A DNA stretch of 64,000 nt from Prevotella sp. E13-27 (GTDB lineage Bacteria > Bacteroidota > Bacteroidia > Bacteroidales > Bacteroidaceae): contig NZ_JALPSC010000002.1 of the NCBI RefSeq assembly GCF_023217965.1, positions 1,302,001 to 1,366,000 of the forward strand, given 5' to 3'. A program made the position numbers and the translations under genes. Below, one piece after another: positions 1 through 9,120 of the stretch (positions within the stretch are counted from its first letter, which is position 1; each line of letters starts with the position of its first letter). The notes under the pieces were generated by a model. The model was not told where the DNA came from. It saw nothing but the letters and a program-made list of their open reading frames with translations, and did not search any database.

Positions 1-1
1 A

Positions 2-322
2 AAGATTGAGCCACGTCTGCTCACCGCTTTCAAGCGCATCCGCAAGAACGCTCGCAATGGTCTGGGCGTAGTTTACGTGCAGCGTGATGCATGTGGCGGC
101 TGCTTCAACCAGATTCCACCTCAGCGTCAGCTCGACATCAAGATGCATAAGAAGATTATCGTATGCGAATATTGCGGACGTATCCTCATCGATCCAGAAC
201 TGGCTGGTGTAAAGGTTGACAAGCCAGCTGTAGCAGGCGAAGAGAAGAAGACTCGCAAGCGCTCAGGCGTTCGTAAGACTTCTACATCAAAGAAGTCGAC
301 AGACGCAAGCGATATGGAATAA
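2..322 (+). CDS. C4-type zinc ribbon protein (3' part)
   Basis: The reading frame is already open at the window edge, so the gene is 5'-truncated by the window; about 106 codons remain. Two CxxC knuckles (DACGGC and CEYCGR, about 25 residues apart) form a zinc ribbon of the zf-RING_7/DUF164 type, normally preceded by a long coiled coil. After the ribbon comes a Lys/Ser/Thr-rich tail of about 35 residues that is probably disordered. Members are thought to bind RNA or nucleoprotein complexes; the exact role here is not visible. It is convergent with the GH2 gene. Confidence 0.8.
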   Translation, partial: KIEPRLLTAFKRIRKNARNGLGVVYVQRDACGGCFNQIPPQRQLDIKMHKKIIVCEYCGRILIDPELAGVKVDKPAVAGEEKKTRKRSGVRKTSTSKKSTDASDME

Positions 323-328
323 GGTCTA

Positions 329-471
329 GAGGTGAGAAGTAAGAGGTGAGAGGTGAGAGATTAGCTCTATCGCTCACCTCTTATTTTTATGCTTTAATCA
401 AACTATCCTCTCACCTCTTACCTCTTACCTCTAACTTCTCACCTCTCACCTCTAACCTCTCACCTCTACTT
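329..471. repeat. Tandem and inverted GAGGTGAGA repeats
   Basis: Copies of GAGGTGAGA/AAGAGGTGAG on the left face many copies of TCTCACCTC/TAACCTC on the right, across a 60-nt spacer. The array separates two convergent genes and could fold into a long hairpin in RNA from either strand, so it may end transcription of both. The right arm runs into the last codons of the GH2 gene. Confidence 0.7.
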
Positions 472-3396
472 AATCTTAGGCTTCAACTCGTCAGGAGAGT
501 CTTTGGTGAACATGTTGACAGCAGGTGCCTGAAGCGAGAAGAAATGATGAATGGTTTCAGGCGCGAGCACCAATGATGGTTGGAAGTCGCTGCTCTGCAT
601 GTAGCTAAGGATGGCATGACGCATCTGGCGTGCCACAGGGCGCTGATCGAGATTGCTGCTTATGTCCATAGTGGTCATGAGGAGACGGCCCTTCCCTACC
701 CTTGCCTCGATGAGCATGCCCAGCTTGCGAGACACATGCCAGGTGTCGATGGGCTGTATGGGCGACTGATAGTCGTGAGGCAGCTCCATGAGGTTCATTA
801 CCTGAGCCTTGTTGAGAAGCTCCCACCAGTTGAGGTTCGACCAGTCGTCAGTGGGGAATCCATGCTTGAACAGAGGATGCTGATTGTCGATATAGGCGCC
901 AGTGGTGTGAGGCGGACGCATCTTAAACCACGACGTGTTCCAGAAGACTGGCAGATAGGTCTGCTTGACATCGCTGCCCAGAGTCACTCTGCCAGCAGCC
1001 GTGAGGAGCACAGTGCCACCCTTGCGAAGGGTTTTCTCAGCCTTGGCATCGAGGGTGTCGGAAATATAGATGTTGCCCTTGTCCATAGCCACATCGCCAC
1101 TCTTAGGATAGACCCAGAACTCCCAGTGGTTCTGCATGCGTCCAGAGACATGAACTGCAAGGGTGAGCTTCATGGGACGTGTTATGGCGCTGAGGTCATA
1201 GTCAACAGTTCCCATGGGGAGATTCTTACCCACAGGCAGAGTGCCAGAATAAAGCAGGCCGTTCTTCAGGAGATACAGGCTGTCGTCGCTTATGCTGTAG
1301 GTAACGTTGACACCATCGATGTTAGCGCTGAAAGCATTATACATCTCTACAGGAACAGTGAGCTTCTCGTCGTTGGTATAGACGAACTTGGGGAAACGGG
1401 CCAGAGGAACGATGACGCCACAGAACTCACGCCAGTCCTTAGCCGACACATAGCCCTTCTCACGCCAGAAGACGTTGAGAACGCCTGTCAAAGCCGTGCC
1501 CTGACCACTATAGTCGTTGAGTCCCAAGAGCTGGAAGCCGGCATAGTCCTGTGTGCGCAGATTGCGCTCAATCTCATACTTGTAGCAAAGGGTCTGAAGC
1601 TTTCCGCTTGACATGAGGAACTTATCAGCCTGCTGAGCCATTCCGTTGTCGCGTAACAGGTCGCGGAAGATCTCGAAATTATGGGCCTTGTAAACGCCTG
1701 TATACTGGCTTATCTCCTTAAAGTCGGGGAAGGCGCACCACTGGCCTTTCTCATGGGTGATAACAGGGGTGTTGTTTGGCTCCTGAGACTTGTAGTTACG
1801 AGGAAACTGAATGCCACTATAATAATCGTCATCAGACGACGGAGCACGCCTGTTCCACTCGTCAAGTCCGCGAGCACCACCCTTTACATGATACTCTGAA
1901 CCTCCGTCCCATGCCCATCCGCCACCAACGGAAGCGCCTGCATAGATCTTCGTGGGGTCATATTTCTTCATCTCAGCCACCCACTTGTCGCAGTATCTCA
2001 CCCAGTCGCCAGCAGGCTCGTTGCCAGCTGCCATCATGATGAACGATGGGTGATGGCCATAGGTATCGATGATGCGCTTCGACTCGTCAAGAAGATATTT
2101 GTCGATGGCCATGCCACGACTGAGCTTCACGCCATGATTAGGCCACGATGGACCCTCGGGCTGCAGATAGATGCCTACCCTGTCGGCAGCAGCGAAAGCG
2201 GCCTCAGGAGGGCAATAGCTATGGAAACGCACATGGTTGAGACCATACTCCTTGCACTTCAGGAAGATGCGCAGCCACTCGGCCTCGTCAGTGGGAGGAA
2301 AGCCTGTAAGGGGGAAACAGCAGTTCTCGACAGTGCCACGAAGGAAGAGTGGACGCCCATTGATGAGCAGTTGACGCCCATCTATGGAGATCTCACGCAT
2401 GCCGAACATCGTCTCATAGACATCGTCGCCTGCCTCAATGGTGAGCTGATAAAGGTTTGGTGAGAACTCGTCCCACAGCTTCAGCATGCGACTAAGGTCA
2501 AACTCAAAACTCTCCTTGTTTCTCGAAGCCTCTCTTGCCATAACGGTCTTCAGCTCCTTAGTCTTACCACTGCCTACGGCCTTAATCGTAGCAATAACGT
2601 CATAGGTCTGCATAGGGAAGAAACGCACGCCATCAGTATGGTTCTCAAGATCTACATCGACACGGACTTTCTTATCGTGCAAATTAGGACGTATTCTGAC
2701 GCTTTTGATGTTCAAATCGCGCCAGTGAGCCTGCAGTTCTATGCGACCTGTTATGCCGTTCCAGTTACCCTGAGTCTGATCAGTAACAGAATGCGAGTCC
2801 TGACCCACACAAACGTTCTCAATGCCGTTATACACACGGATACTGATATCGTTCTTGGAGCCAAACTTAATATACTTCGTGATATCGTAGAGATGAGGGG
2901 TAGAAAGACTCATGCAAGAGCCAACCTCGCGACCATTGACAAACACTTTTGTCTCAATGTGAGGACGCTCCAGAAACAGCTTTATACGCTGGTCTTTCAG
3001 CATTTTCGGAATGTAAACACGCTTATGATACCAAGCCGCACCCACGTAGTGATACTGGGGAGTGAGGAAGAAGGGGAACTTCATCTCGCCCTCCTTGCGA
3101 TATTTCTCCATGTAGGGGTTGAAATAGTACGAGGAATCATAGAGAGAGCCTGTCCACTTGGTGTTCACGCTAACAGGATCGCCCTTACCATTGGTAAGCA
3201 TTGAACCAGGAAGCATGACGTAGTCATTATACTCTGCGGGCTCTTTGCCTGACTCACAGTCGCCCTTAAAGAAATCCCACGCTCCAGATAATGATATTAT
3301 CTGCTGTGCATCAACACTGCCGTATCCAGAAGACAGAAGAACGCTTACGAATGTTGTAAGGAAAAGGAAAAATATGATGATAAGAAATCGTTTCAT
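466..3396 (-). CDS. Secreted glycoside hydrolase family 2 protein
   Basis: 976 aa with an N-terminal hydrophobic signal segment (residues 1 to about 31), so it is exported to the periplasm or outer surface. The order is a jelly-roll sugar-binding domain (about 35-230), an immunoglobulin-like domain, then a TIM barrel. The barrel shows the GH2 hallmarks: NHVRFHSYCPP, the acid/base Glu in AAGNEPAG (about residue 457), and a likely nucleophile Glu in ITHEKGQW. This fits a beta-galactosidase/beta-glucuronidase-like exo-enzyme acting on dietary or host glycans. The substrate cannot be read from sequence. No SusC/SusD pair lies beside it, so it is not in an obvious polysaccharide utilization locus. 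Confidence 0.88.
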   Translation of the reverse strand: MKRFLIIIFFLFLTTFVSVLLSSGYGSVDAQQIISLSGAWDFFKGDCESGKEPAEYNDYVMLPGSMLTNGKGDPVSVNTKWTGSLYDSSYYFNPYMEKYRKEGEMKFPFFLTPQYHYVGAAWYHKRVYIPKMLKDQRIKLFLERPHIETKVFVNGREVGSCMSLSTPHLYDITKYIKFGSKNDISIRVYNGIENVCVGQDSHSVTDQTQGNWNGITGRIELQAHWRDLNIKSVRIRPNLHDKKVRVDVDLENHTDGVRFFPMQTYDVIATIKAVGSGKTKELKTVMAREASRNKESFEFDLSRMLKLWDEFSPNLYQLTIEAGDDVYETMFGMREISIDGRQLLINGRPLFLRGTVENCCFPLTGFPPTDEAEWLRIFLKCKEYGLNHVRFHSYCPPEAAFAAADRVGIYLQPEGPSWPNHGVKLSRGMAIDKYLLDESKRIIDTYGHHPSFIMMAAGNEPAGDWVRYCDKWVAEMKKYDPTKIYAGASVGGGWAWDGGSEYHVKGGARGLDEWNRRAPSSDDDYYSGIQFPRNYKSQEPNNTPVITHEKGQWCAFPDFKEISQYTGVYKAHNFEIFRDLLRDNGMAQQADKFLMSSGKLQTLCYKYEIERNLRTQDYAGFQLLGLNDYSGQGTALTGVLNVFWREKGYVSAKDWREFCGVIVPLARFPKFVYTNDEKLTVPVEMYNAFSANIDGVNVTYSISDDSLYLLKNGLLYSGTLPVGKNLPMGTVDYDLSAITRPMKLTLAVHVSGRMQNHWEFWVYPKSGDVAMDKGNIYISDTLDAKAEKTLRKGGTVLLTAAGRVTLGSDVKQTYLPVFWNTSWFKMRPPHTTGAYIDNQHPLFKHGFPTDDWSNLNWWELLNKAQVMNLMELPHDYQSPIQPIDTWHVSRKLGMLIEARVGKGRLLMTTMDISSNLDQRPVARQMRHAILSYMQSSDFQPSLVLAPETIHHFFSLQAPAVNMFTKDSPDELKPKIK

Positions 3397-3580
3397 TTCA
3401 GGATAATATATTTAGTATCGCCACTCCCTAACCCAAGCCTCTAAAGACCGAGAAAGAAGAATAGACGAAGTGGAGTTATTATTACAAAAATTCAGGGGCA
3501 AAATTATAAAATAATTTTGAACTCCAAAATAAATTATCAAGAAAACTAACAATAAAATCAAAAAACCAAGGATAATATCA

Positions 3581-3712
3581 AAAAAAATAGGTGGAACCGA
3601 GGGATGGTTCCACCAATAAAAAGTGATTCAAGACCTTTTCGTAATGCAGGATGAGAAAATCACTGCGCCTGATAATAGAGGTTTGGCTTTATAGCCAATG
3701 CAGGTTCTACTC
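3581..3712 (-). ncRNA. Candidate small structured RNA
   Basis: Between xth and the GH2 gene the minus strand has a Bacteroidetes -7 box (TATCTTTG, 3719-3726) and, about 105 nt downstream, a perfect 9-bp hairpin (GGTGGAACC/GGTTCCACC, 3590-3614) followed by TATTTTTTTT, a strong intrinsic terminator. Between them no ORF of note exists, but two more helices do: TTGGCT/AGCCAA with a 4-nt loop, and a long-range AGTGATT/AATCACT pair. Promoter, three helices and terminator together suggest an independent RNA of about 125-130 nt. I do not recognise its family. Confidence 0.45.
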
Positions 3713-3718
3713 TGCGGG

Positions 3719-3726
3719 CAAAGATA
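3719..3726 (-). promoter_or_regulatory. Bacteroidetes -7 box for the candidate sRNA
   Basis: TATCTTTG on the minus strand matches TAnnTTTG. It lies downstream of the xth stop codon, so it cannot serve xth, and there is no ORF before the terminator at 3590-3614. A clear TTTG -33 box is not visible. Confidence 0.45.
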
Positions 3727-3775
3727 TGAAAAACTTTCATATATTGTTCTTAAAAACAACGTTTTTTTGCATTTT

Positions 3776-4528
3776 TTAGCAGTTAAGCTCCAATTCCACA
3801 GGACAATGGTCGCTTCCAAGCACATCTGTATGTATCTTAGAATCAGCGACTTGAGCCATCAAACGATCTGACACGACGAAATAATCTATGCGCCACCCCA
3901 CGTTCTTCTGACGTGCCTGGAAGCGATATGACCACCACGAATAGGTCTTACTGTCAGGATGGAGCGTGCGGAAAGTGTCTTTAAAGCCGCTCTCAAGCCA
4001 TTTGCTGAACTTCTGGCGCTCATCGTCAGTAAAGCCTGGATTATTGTGATTGGTCTTAGGATTCTTAAGATCTATCTCCTCGTGAGCCACATTGAGGTCG
4101 CCACACACTATCACAGGCTTTTTGGCGTCAAGTTGCTGCAGATAACGCAGGAAATCATCCTCCCAACGCATGCGATAGTCAAGGCGCTTCAAACCATCCT
4201 GAGCATTGGGAACATAGACGTTTACAAGGTAAAAGTCGTTCATTTCCAGCGTAATAACGCGTCCTTCATGGTCGTGCTCATCGACTCCTATGCCATAGGT
4301 GACAGCCAGTGGTTTTTTGCGAGTAAAAATGGCTGTACCAGAATAGCCTTTCTTCTCTGCCGCATTCCAATAGCTCTCATAACCCTCAAAAGCTATGTCA
4401 AGCTGCCCTATTTGCATTTTTGTCTCCTGCAAACAGAAAAAATCTGCATCTAGCTGCTGAAAAATTTCAGAAAATCCCTTCCCAACACATGCCCTAAGGC
4501 CATTTACATTCCACGAAACAAATTTCAT
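3776..4528 (-). CDS. xth: Exodeoxyribonuclease III
   Basis: 250 aa, full length for the ExoIII/AP endonuclease (EEP) family. It would cut DNA 5' of abasic sites and remove 3'-blocking groups in base excision repair. Visible motifs are MKFVSWNVNGLRA at the N-terminus (metal-binding Asn), FFCLQETKMQ (catalytic Glu), YVPNAQ, CGDLNVAHEEIDL (catalytic Asp/Asn) and GSDHCPVELEL at the C-terminus (Asp-His pair). It stands alone between an XRE regulator and the candidate sRNA. Confidence 0.96.
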   Translation of the reverse strand: MKFVSWNVNGLRACVGKGFSEIFQQLDADFFCLQETKMQIGQLDIAFEGYESYWNAAEKKGYSGTAIFTRKKPLAVTYGIGVDEHDHEGRVITLEMNDFYLVNVYVPNAQDGLKRLDYRMRWEDDFLRYLQQLDAKKPVIVCGDLNVAHEEIDLKNPKTNHNNPGFTDDERQKFSKWLESGFKDTFRTLHPDSKTYSWWSYRFQARQKNVGWRIDYFVVSDRLMAQVADSKIHTDVLGSDHCPVELELNC

Positions 4529-4634
4529 AGCAAAATATAGTTTTATTAGTCATTTGAAAGCAAAAAAAACAAGCACAAAAACTAAAAAAATTCAAGTTAG
4601 AGATATTTTATAAAAATATCGCACACTAAAAACG

Positions 4635-5129
4635 TCATTTTTTCTCAGGAACAAAGCTCTCCCAAGTCTGATCGTCATAAAACACTCGAATTTCAGTCAC
4701 TCGGCGAGGTGTTTTGTCAAGATTTTTCATATTTTCGACATTCGATTCTGACCGTGTGTTTTTGACACTATTCTGATTATTGGATGGTCGAACGCCAGAT
4801 TGAGGCATTTGTGACGAACTAGGATCGAAGTCAAAAATAAGACTACTTTCTCCTGATCTGGATGAATCGCCATTATATAATGTGTTAATCTCATCAGAAG
4901 TGGGGGAATCTGACTTTCCGTCATCATACATTGTTCCTTTTCCGAACATTAACCAGTCGGTACTGATGGAGGGTAGTTTCTTCTTTATGGCCTCAACGGT
5001 GTTGATGGTAGGCTTAGTGCGCTCAGTGAAAATTCCACTCAGAGTAGCTGGAGCAATTCCAACGAAGTCAGCGAACACCTGTTGAGTCATATGTTGAGAC
5101 TCCATGATCTGCTTAATTCTGTCTTTCAT
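4635..5129 (-). CDS. XRE-family transcriptional regulator
   Basis: 164 aa. Residues about 5-60 form a helix-turn-helix of the Cro/CI type (TQQVFADFVGIAPATLSGIF), followed by a Ser/Asn-rich linker and a short C-terminal segment (VTEIRVFYDDQTWESFVPEK) typical of this Bacteroidales family. It is preceded by a TACCTTTG -7 box and a very AT-rich 650-bp region. The target is unknown; autoregulation through that region is possible. Confidence 0.85.
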   Translation of the reverse strand: MKDRIKQIMESQHMTQQVFADFVGIAPATLSGIFTERTKPTINTVEAIKKKLPSISTDWLMFGKGTMYDDGKSDSPTSDEINTLYNGDSSRSGESSLIFDFDPSSSQMPQSGVRPSNNQNSVKNTRSESNVENMKNLDKTPRRVTEIRVFYDDQTWESFVPEKK

Positions 5130-5180
5130 CTTGCAATAAGTAAAAAATTAGGCCAAAAATGGCATTTTTCGTTCAATTCA

Positions 5181-5188
5181 CAAAGGTA
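5181..5188 (-). promoter_or_regulatory. -7 box of the XRE regulator gene
   Basis: TACCTTTG on the minus strand fits the Bacteroidetes sigma-70 consensus TAnnTTTG and lies about 50 nt upstream of the ATG at 5129. Confidence 0.6.
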
Positions 5189-5189
5189 A

Positions 5190-5842
5190 ACCAAAAAATT
5201 GATACAAACAATAAAATGTGAAATAATTTAAGTTTTTTATATTTTTAAATTCGTAAATAACAATTTACAATTCCATACTATAAATAAGCAAATAAAGGCT
5301 GTAATTTGCATTATTAAAATGTAAATTGCAATATTAGGCATAATATTTATTTTACTATTTTTACATAATTCATTGGTTATTAATAACTTATTAAGCACAT
5401 TTAGAGTCCTAAACCCCTTAAAACGCCCAATATCATTATGTATATTTAAACTAAAGGCGCGATATTCTTTAACAAAATAACTCTAAACTTACTGGGTTTT
5501 AACAAGTTACACAATTAACAGCAAAGTTGTATGTATATCAATATAAAGACTTGAAGCAAAAATATTTTGATTTACATATACAAATTTAGACTTGTGATTT
5601 ACATTTAAATATACAAATTTAGAGTATTAATATCCATAATACCTTTAGCGATTTAAATATTTAAAATTACGAATATCACATTTTTATATGTAAAAATTCT
5701 TTAACGCCAAATTTGAAAGGCGCAAAAATGCCAAAAATCGCCAAAACTTTAAAATTCTCGGCCAACTGTCAGGAAAATGAAAATACGCGAATTTTGAGGG
5801 TAGTTATTTTCGCTGGACTGCCCTATTCTACTCACTTTCGGG
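5190..5842. other. Very AT-rich gene-free region
   Basis: About 650 bp without a credible gene. It is strongly AT-rich and repeats short words: ATATACAAATTTAGA twice (about 5576-5590 and 5611-5625), plus several copies of TGTAAATT/AATTTGCATT. I see no DnaA-box cluster. It could be a regulatory or curved region, or relic DNA. Confidence 0.4.
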
Positions 5843-5843
5843 C

Positions 5844-5868
5844 AAAAAAAAGCACCCTTTCGGGCGCT
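5844..5868 (-). terminator. Intrinsic terminator after holA
   Basis: On the minus strand AGCGCCC-GAAA-GGGTGCT forms a 7-bp stem (one G-U pair) with a stable GAAA tetraloop and is followed directly by eight T. It lies 40 nt downstream of the holA stop and ends the deaminase-protease-holA operon. Confidence 0.85.
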
Positions 5869-5905
5869 AAATTTTAGAAATTCTAGAACGAGAAAAAGTG
5901 ATTTT

Positions 5906-6931
5906 TTAGTGCAAAATGAAGAAAATCATCTCCTTCATCAGCTCTCCAGGAGGGGTATTTGGGTTATCCAATCCCTTACTTTTGGCATCTATTTCCCTAA
6001 ATTTTGAAATTATCTGCATCACTTTCATTCCAGAATAATTTCGCATTCCGGACATATAATCTTTGGCAGCCCATGGTGATTTTAGTTCCAACCATTCTGC
6101 TACACCCTCTTGAGTTTTTTGGGGAGAATAATAAGCGAGCATCAAATTCTGGAAATAATTGAACATCATCGGGAGAAACGAGAAGATGCTTCCAGCTTTT
6201 GGATTTTTGTCAAAATAATTCATAATTTGGTTCGCCTTGAAAATATTTCTGTTAACAATGGCGTCCCTGAGCTCAAATCCATTAAAATCTTTGCTCACTC
6301 CAATCTGATCTTCCACCACCTGAGGTGTCACTCTCCTATCCTGTTCAGGCAAAGAAATCAAAACCTTGTCTAATTCGCTCACAAGACGGCTCAGATCGGC
6401 TCCAATGGCGTCGGCTATGAGTTGTGTCGATTTAGGGTCTATTGACGCGTTATTGCGCTTTAAATAGGCCTCTATGAAGGCAGGAAGGTCTCTATCGCGC
6501 AGTTTTGCGCTCTCAAAAAGCACTCCTGCCTGCTGAATAGCCTTCACAAAGTCGCGCTTACGGCCGTCAATTTTGCCATTTTTGTGACAAATAACGAGGA
6601 CGGTTGTCTGGAGGGGCTGTTTTACGTACTTTTCCAGCGCCTCTGTATTCCTCAGGTTCTGTGCCTCTTTTACGATTACCACCTGGCGTTCTGCCATCAT
6701 GGGATAGCGTCGGCATGTATCGGCAATCTGCGATGCAGTAACGTCGCTTCCAAAAAGCACCGTCTGGTTGAAGTCGCGCTCCTCAGGCTGAAGGGCGTGC
6801 TCAGCTATATAGTCTGCAATCTTATCAATATAGTAAGATTCCTCACCATGAAGATAATAGACTGGCTGATAATTGCCAGCTACCAAGTCTCGCATGATGC
6901 TCTCGTATGTCACAGCTTTCGATTCTGCCAT
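5906..6931 (-). CDS. holA: DNA polymerase III subunit delta
   Basis: 341 aa, usual length. HolA is the clamp-loader subunit that opens the beta sliding clamp. The N-terminus has YLHGEESYYIDKI, the family's Walker-A-like position, and the central VLVICHKNGKIDGRKRDF and FELRDAIVNRNI segments are typical. It starts 2 nt after the upstream S41 protease stop, so translation is probably coupled. An intrinsic terminator follows. Confidence 0.93.
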   Translation of the reverse strand: MAESKAVTYESIMRDLVAGNYQPVYYLHGEESYYIDKIADYIAEHALQPEERDFNQTVLFGSDVTASQIADTCRRYPMMAERQVVIVKEAQNLRNTEALEKYVKQPLQTTVLVICHKNGKIDGRKRDFVKAIQQAGVLFESAKLRDRDLPAFIEAYLKRNNASIDPKSTQLIADAIGADLSRLVSELDKVLISLPEQDRRVTPQVVEDQIGVSKDFNGFELRDAIVNRNIFKANQIMNYFDKNPKAGSIFSFLPMMFNYFQNLMLAYYSPQKTQEGVAEWLELKSPWAAKDYMSGMRNYSGMKVMQIISKFREIDAKSKGLDNPNTPPGELMKEMIFFILH

Positions 6932-6933
6932 TT

Positions 6934-8562
6934 CTATTTCTCTTGTTTTTCAGCTTTTGGGAAAGAATTTCCTTCTTTCATCAGGCGCAATGACTCTGTT
7001 ATAGCAGGGTCATCGCTGTTAAGATATTCTATCCACTGCTGCTCGTCAAGAATGTTATAAATGATGCGACTGAAGAGATAGCGTTCTAACAGCTTGTAAG
7101 AACGCTGTATAAGCAGATTACGGCGTTTCAGGCCCTGCTTGTCGGCATAGTTGGCAAAGCGATCTACAATGCCTTGATGCTTCAGATATTTCTCCAGTGA
7201 AGGCACATCACCATAAGCAGACAGTTTCTGCCTGTTGTCATCAGTATAGTCATAGCAGAACTGGAGTATCAGTCCTGACATGCTTGCTTCTTTATAATAA
7301 GAGGTATAAGCTGTGGTGTCCTCGCCCACGAAGATGTCTGGCGTGATGCCACCTCCTCCATATACCACACGTCCATTGCTCGTGCGATATTCTGGTCCAG
7401 TGTGCTTTATGCTGTCCTGTGAGAAGAATTCGCCATGCTGATAGCGAATCATAAGATCCTCTTCATAGTTCTTGTCCTGCCCGCTAGTATAGGGTTTCTG
7501 TATGCAGCGTCCTGACGGCGTGTAATAGCGGGCTATCGTCAGGCGTATGATGGAGCCGTCGTTGAACTCGATTGGCTGCTGCACAAGTCCTTTACCAAAC
7601 GAGCGACGGCCTATTATGGTGCCTCTGTCATTATCCTGTATAGCTCCAGAGAGAATCTCACTCGCAGAAGCCGAGCCTTCGTCGATAAGCACCACGAGAG
7701 GCATGTTCTGATAGCTTCCACGGCCATCAGAGCGATACTCCTGACGTGGCGAACGACGTCCTTCAGTATATACAATCAACTTGTTCTTTGGCAGGAATTC
7801 ATTGGCTATCTGTACTGCCGAGCCGAGATAGCCTCCAGTATTGCCACGCAGGTCAATGACCAGGTTCTTGAAGTCCTCCTGAGACAGCTGTGCCAGAGCT
7901 ATAAGCAGCTCAGGATAGGTATTCTCTCCGAAGTTCTTTATGCGAATGTAACCTGTCTCATCATCAAGCATATACGTTGCGTTGACGCTCTTCATTGGTA
8001 TCTCTCCACGAGTTACGGTAAGCTGGCGCAGTTCTTTCTCGCCCCTGCGCAGGATGCCCAGCTTCACCTTCGTGTCCTTGACACCTTTCAGGGCATGCAT
8101 GGCATACTCATTAGTAAGAATACTACCCACAAACGAGGAGTCGTCAACTTCCACGATCTTGTCGCCAGCCAACACTCCTGCCCGTTCTGCAGGGCCATTC
8201 TTTATCACATTTTGTACACGGAGCGTATCCTTACGGATTACGAACTCTATTCCTACTCCTGAAAACGAGCCTTTCAGATCGTCTTCTGCCATCTGACGAT
8301 CTTTAGCTGAAATATATACAGAATGTGGATCAAGCTCAGACAGCAGCAAAGGCATGGCCTTTTCTACGAGGTCAGAAACATCGACTGTGTCCACATACTG
8401 GTCATCGACAATATGCAGAAGATTGTTCAGCTTGTTTGTTCCAGAGTTTATTATACTTAATCGGTTGCCTCCGAAATGGTTCGCATAGAAAGTGCCGATA
8501 AATATGCCTATCACAACACTCAAGGCGAGCCAAAGAGGCGAAAAGCGGTTATTATTGTTCAT
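6934..8562 (-). CDS. S41 family C-terminal processing peptidase
   Basis: 542 aa. An N-terminal hydrophobic segment (about residues 8-27) anchors or exports the protein. A PDZ domain follows (about 90-170, GVGIEFVIRKDTLRVQNVI, AGDKIVEVDD), then the tail-specific protease core with the catalytic Ser in DEGSASASEIL and Lys in RRSFGKGLVQ. The enzyme trims or degrades periplasmic proteins from their C-termini. The last 170 residues are a Bacteroidetes-type extension. It is the middle gene of a three-gene operon (deaminase 14 nt upstream, holA 2 nt downstream). Confidence 0.92.
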   Translation of the reverse strand: MNNNNRFSPLWLALSVVIGIFIGTFYANHFGGNRLSIINSGTNKLNNLLHIVDDQYVDTVDVSDLVEKAMPLLLSELDPHSVYISAKDRQMAEDDLKGSFSGVGIEFVIRKDTLRVQNVIKNGPAERAGVLAGDKIVEVDDSSFVGSILTNEYAMHALKGVKDTKVKLGILRRGEKELRQLTVTRGEIPMKSVNATYMLDDETGYIRIKNFGENTYPELLIALAQLSQEDFKNLVIDLRGNTGGYLGSAVQIANEFLPKNKLIVYTEGRRSPRQEYRSDGRGSYQNMPLVVLIDEGSASASEILSGAIQDNDRGTIIGRRSFGKGLVQQPIEFNDGSIIRLTIARYYTPSGRCIQKPYTSGQDKNYEEDLMIRYQHGEFFSQDSIKHTGPEYRTSNGRVVYGGGGITPDIFVGEDTTAYTSYYKEASMSGLILQFCYDYTDDNRQKLSAYGDVPSLEKYLKHQGIVDRFANYADKQGLKRRNLLIQRSYKLLERYLFSRIIYNILDEQQWIEYLNSDDPAITESLRLMKEGNSFPKAEKQEK

Positions 8563-8576
8563 TTCTGAAGTTCAAT

Positions 8577-8996
8577 CTAAAGTTCAAGATACACAACCTC
8601 TATTCCTGCACGTTCCAACAGCTCTATGCCGTCCATAAGACGATATTTCTCGCCATAGACGACACGTTTTATGCCTGCCTGGATTATCAGCTTTGCACAC
8701 TCTATGCAGGGCGATGCCGTGATATAGATGGTTGCTCCGTCGCTATTGTTATTGCTTCTGGCAAGCTTTGTAATGGCGTTTGCCTCAGCATGCAGCACAT
8801 AAGGCTTTGACACGTTGTTTTCGTCTTCACATATATTCTCAAAGCCTGTTGGAGTGCCATTGTAGCCGTCACTGATAATCATCTTGTTTTTCACTACCAG
8901 TGCGCCTACTTGACGACGCTGGCAATATGAGTTTTCAGCCCATATGCGTGCCATTCGCAGATAGCGCTCATCCAGTTTATGTTGTTTATCTTCCAT
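8577..8996 (-). CDS. dCMP/cytidine deaminase family protein
   Basis: 139 aa with the zinc deaminase signature: HAEANAI (His ligand and catalytic Glu) and PCIECAKLI (two Cys ligands). The extra N-terminal region with a second metal site and SDGYNGTPTGF point to deoxycytidylate deaminase (ComEB type), which makes dUMP for thymidylate synthesis. First gene of the operon with the S41 protease and holA; a TATTTTTG -7 box lies 33 nt upstream. Confidence 0.92.
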   Translation of the reverse strand: MEDKQHKLDERYLRMARIWAENSYCQRRQVGALVVKNKMIISDGYNGTPTGFENICEDENNVSKPYVLHAEANAITKLARSNNNSDGATIYITASPCIECAKLIIQAGIKRVVYGEKYRLMDGIELLERAGIEVVYLEL

Positions 8997-9028
8997 AAGT
9001 GCAGTATAGTGGGTTTTTGTTCAACTTG

Positions 9029-9036
9029 CAAAAATA
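9029..9036 (-). promoter_or_regulatory. -7 box of the deaminase-protease-holA operon
   Basis: TATTTTTG on the minus strand, followed by C, fits TAnnTTTGC and sits 33 nt upstream of the deaminase ATG. Confidence 0.55.
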
Positions 9037-9120
9037 GGCATTTAAATTCAAATCACCAATTTTTTTGAAGAAAAATGCCTCTTCTACACTCAAAAACCGA
9101 CTTTCACTCAATGGATTACA

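Noticed and set aside
580-1611. 343-codon ORF on the plus strand opposite the GH2 gene
   Set aside because: It is antisense to a well-supported GH2 coding region and its translation has no recognisable motif.
3628-3825. 65-codon minus-strand ORF over the xth stop
   Set aside because: Overlaps xth out of frame and the sRNA candidate, with no family and no promoter.
5190-5842. Replication origin
   Set aside because: AT-rich, but no cluster of DnaA boxes, no dnaA or dnaN neighbour seen.
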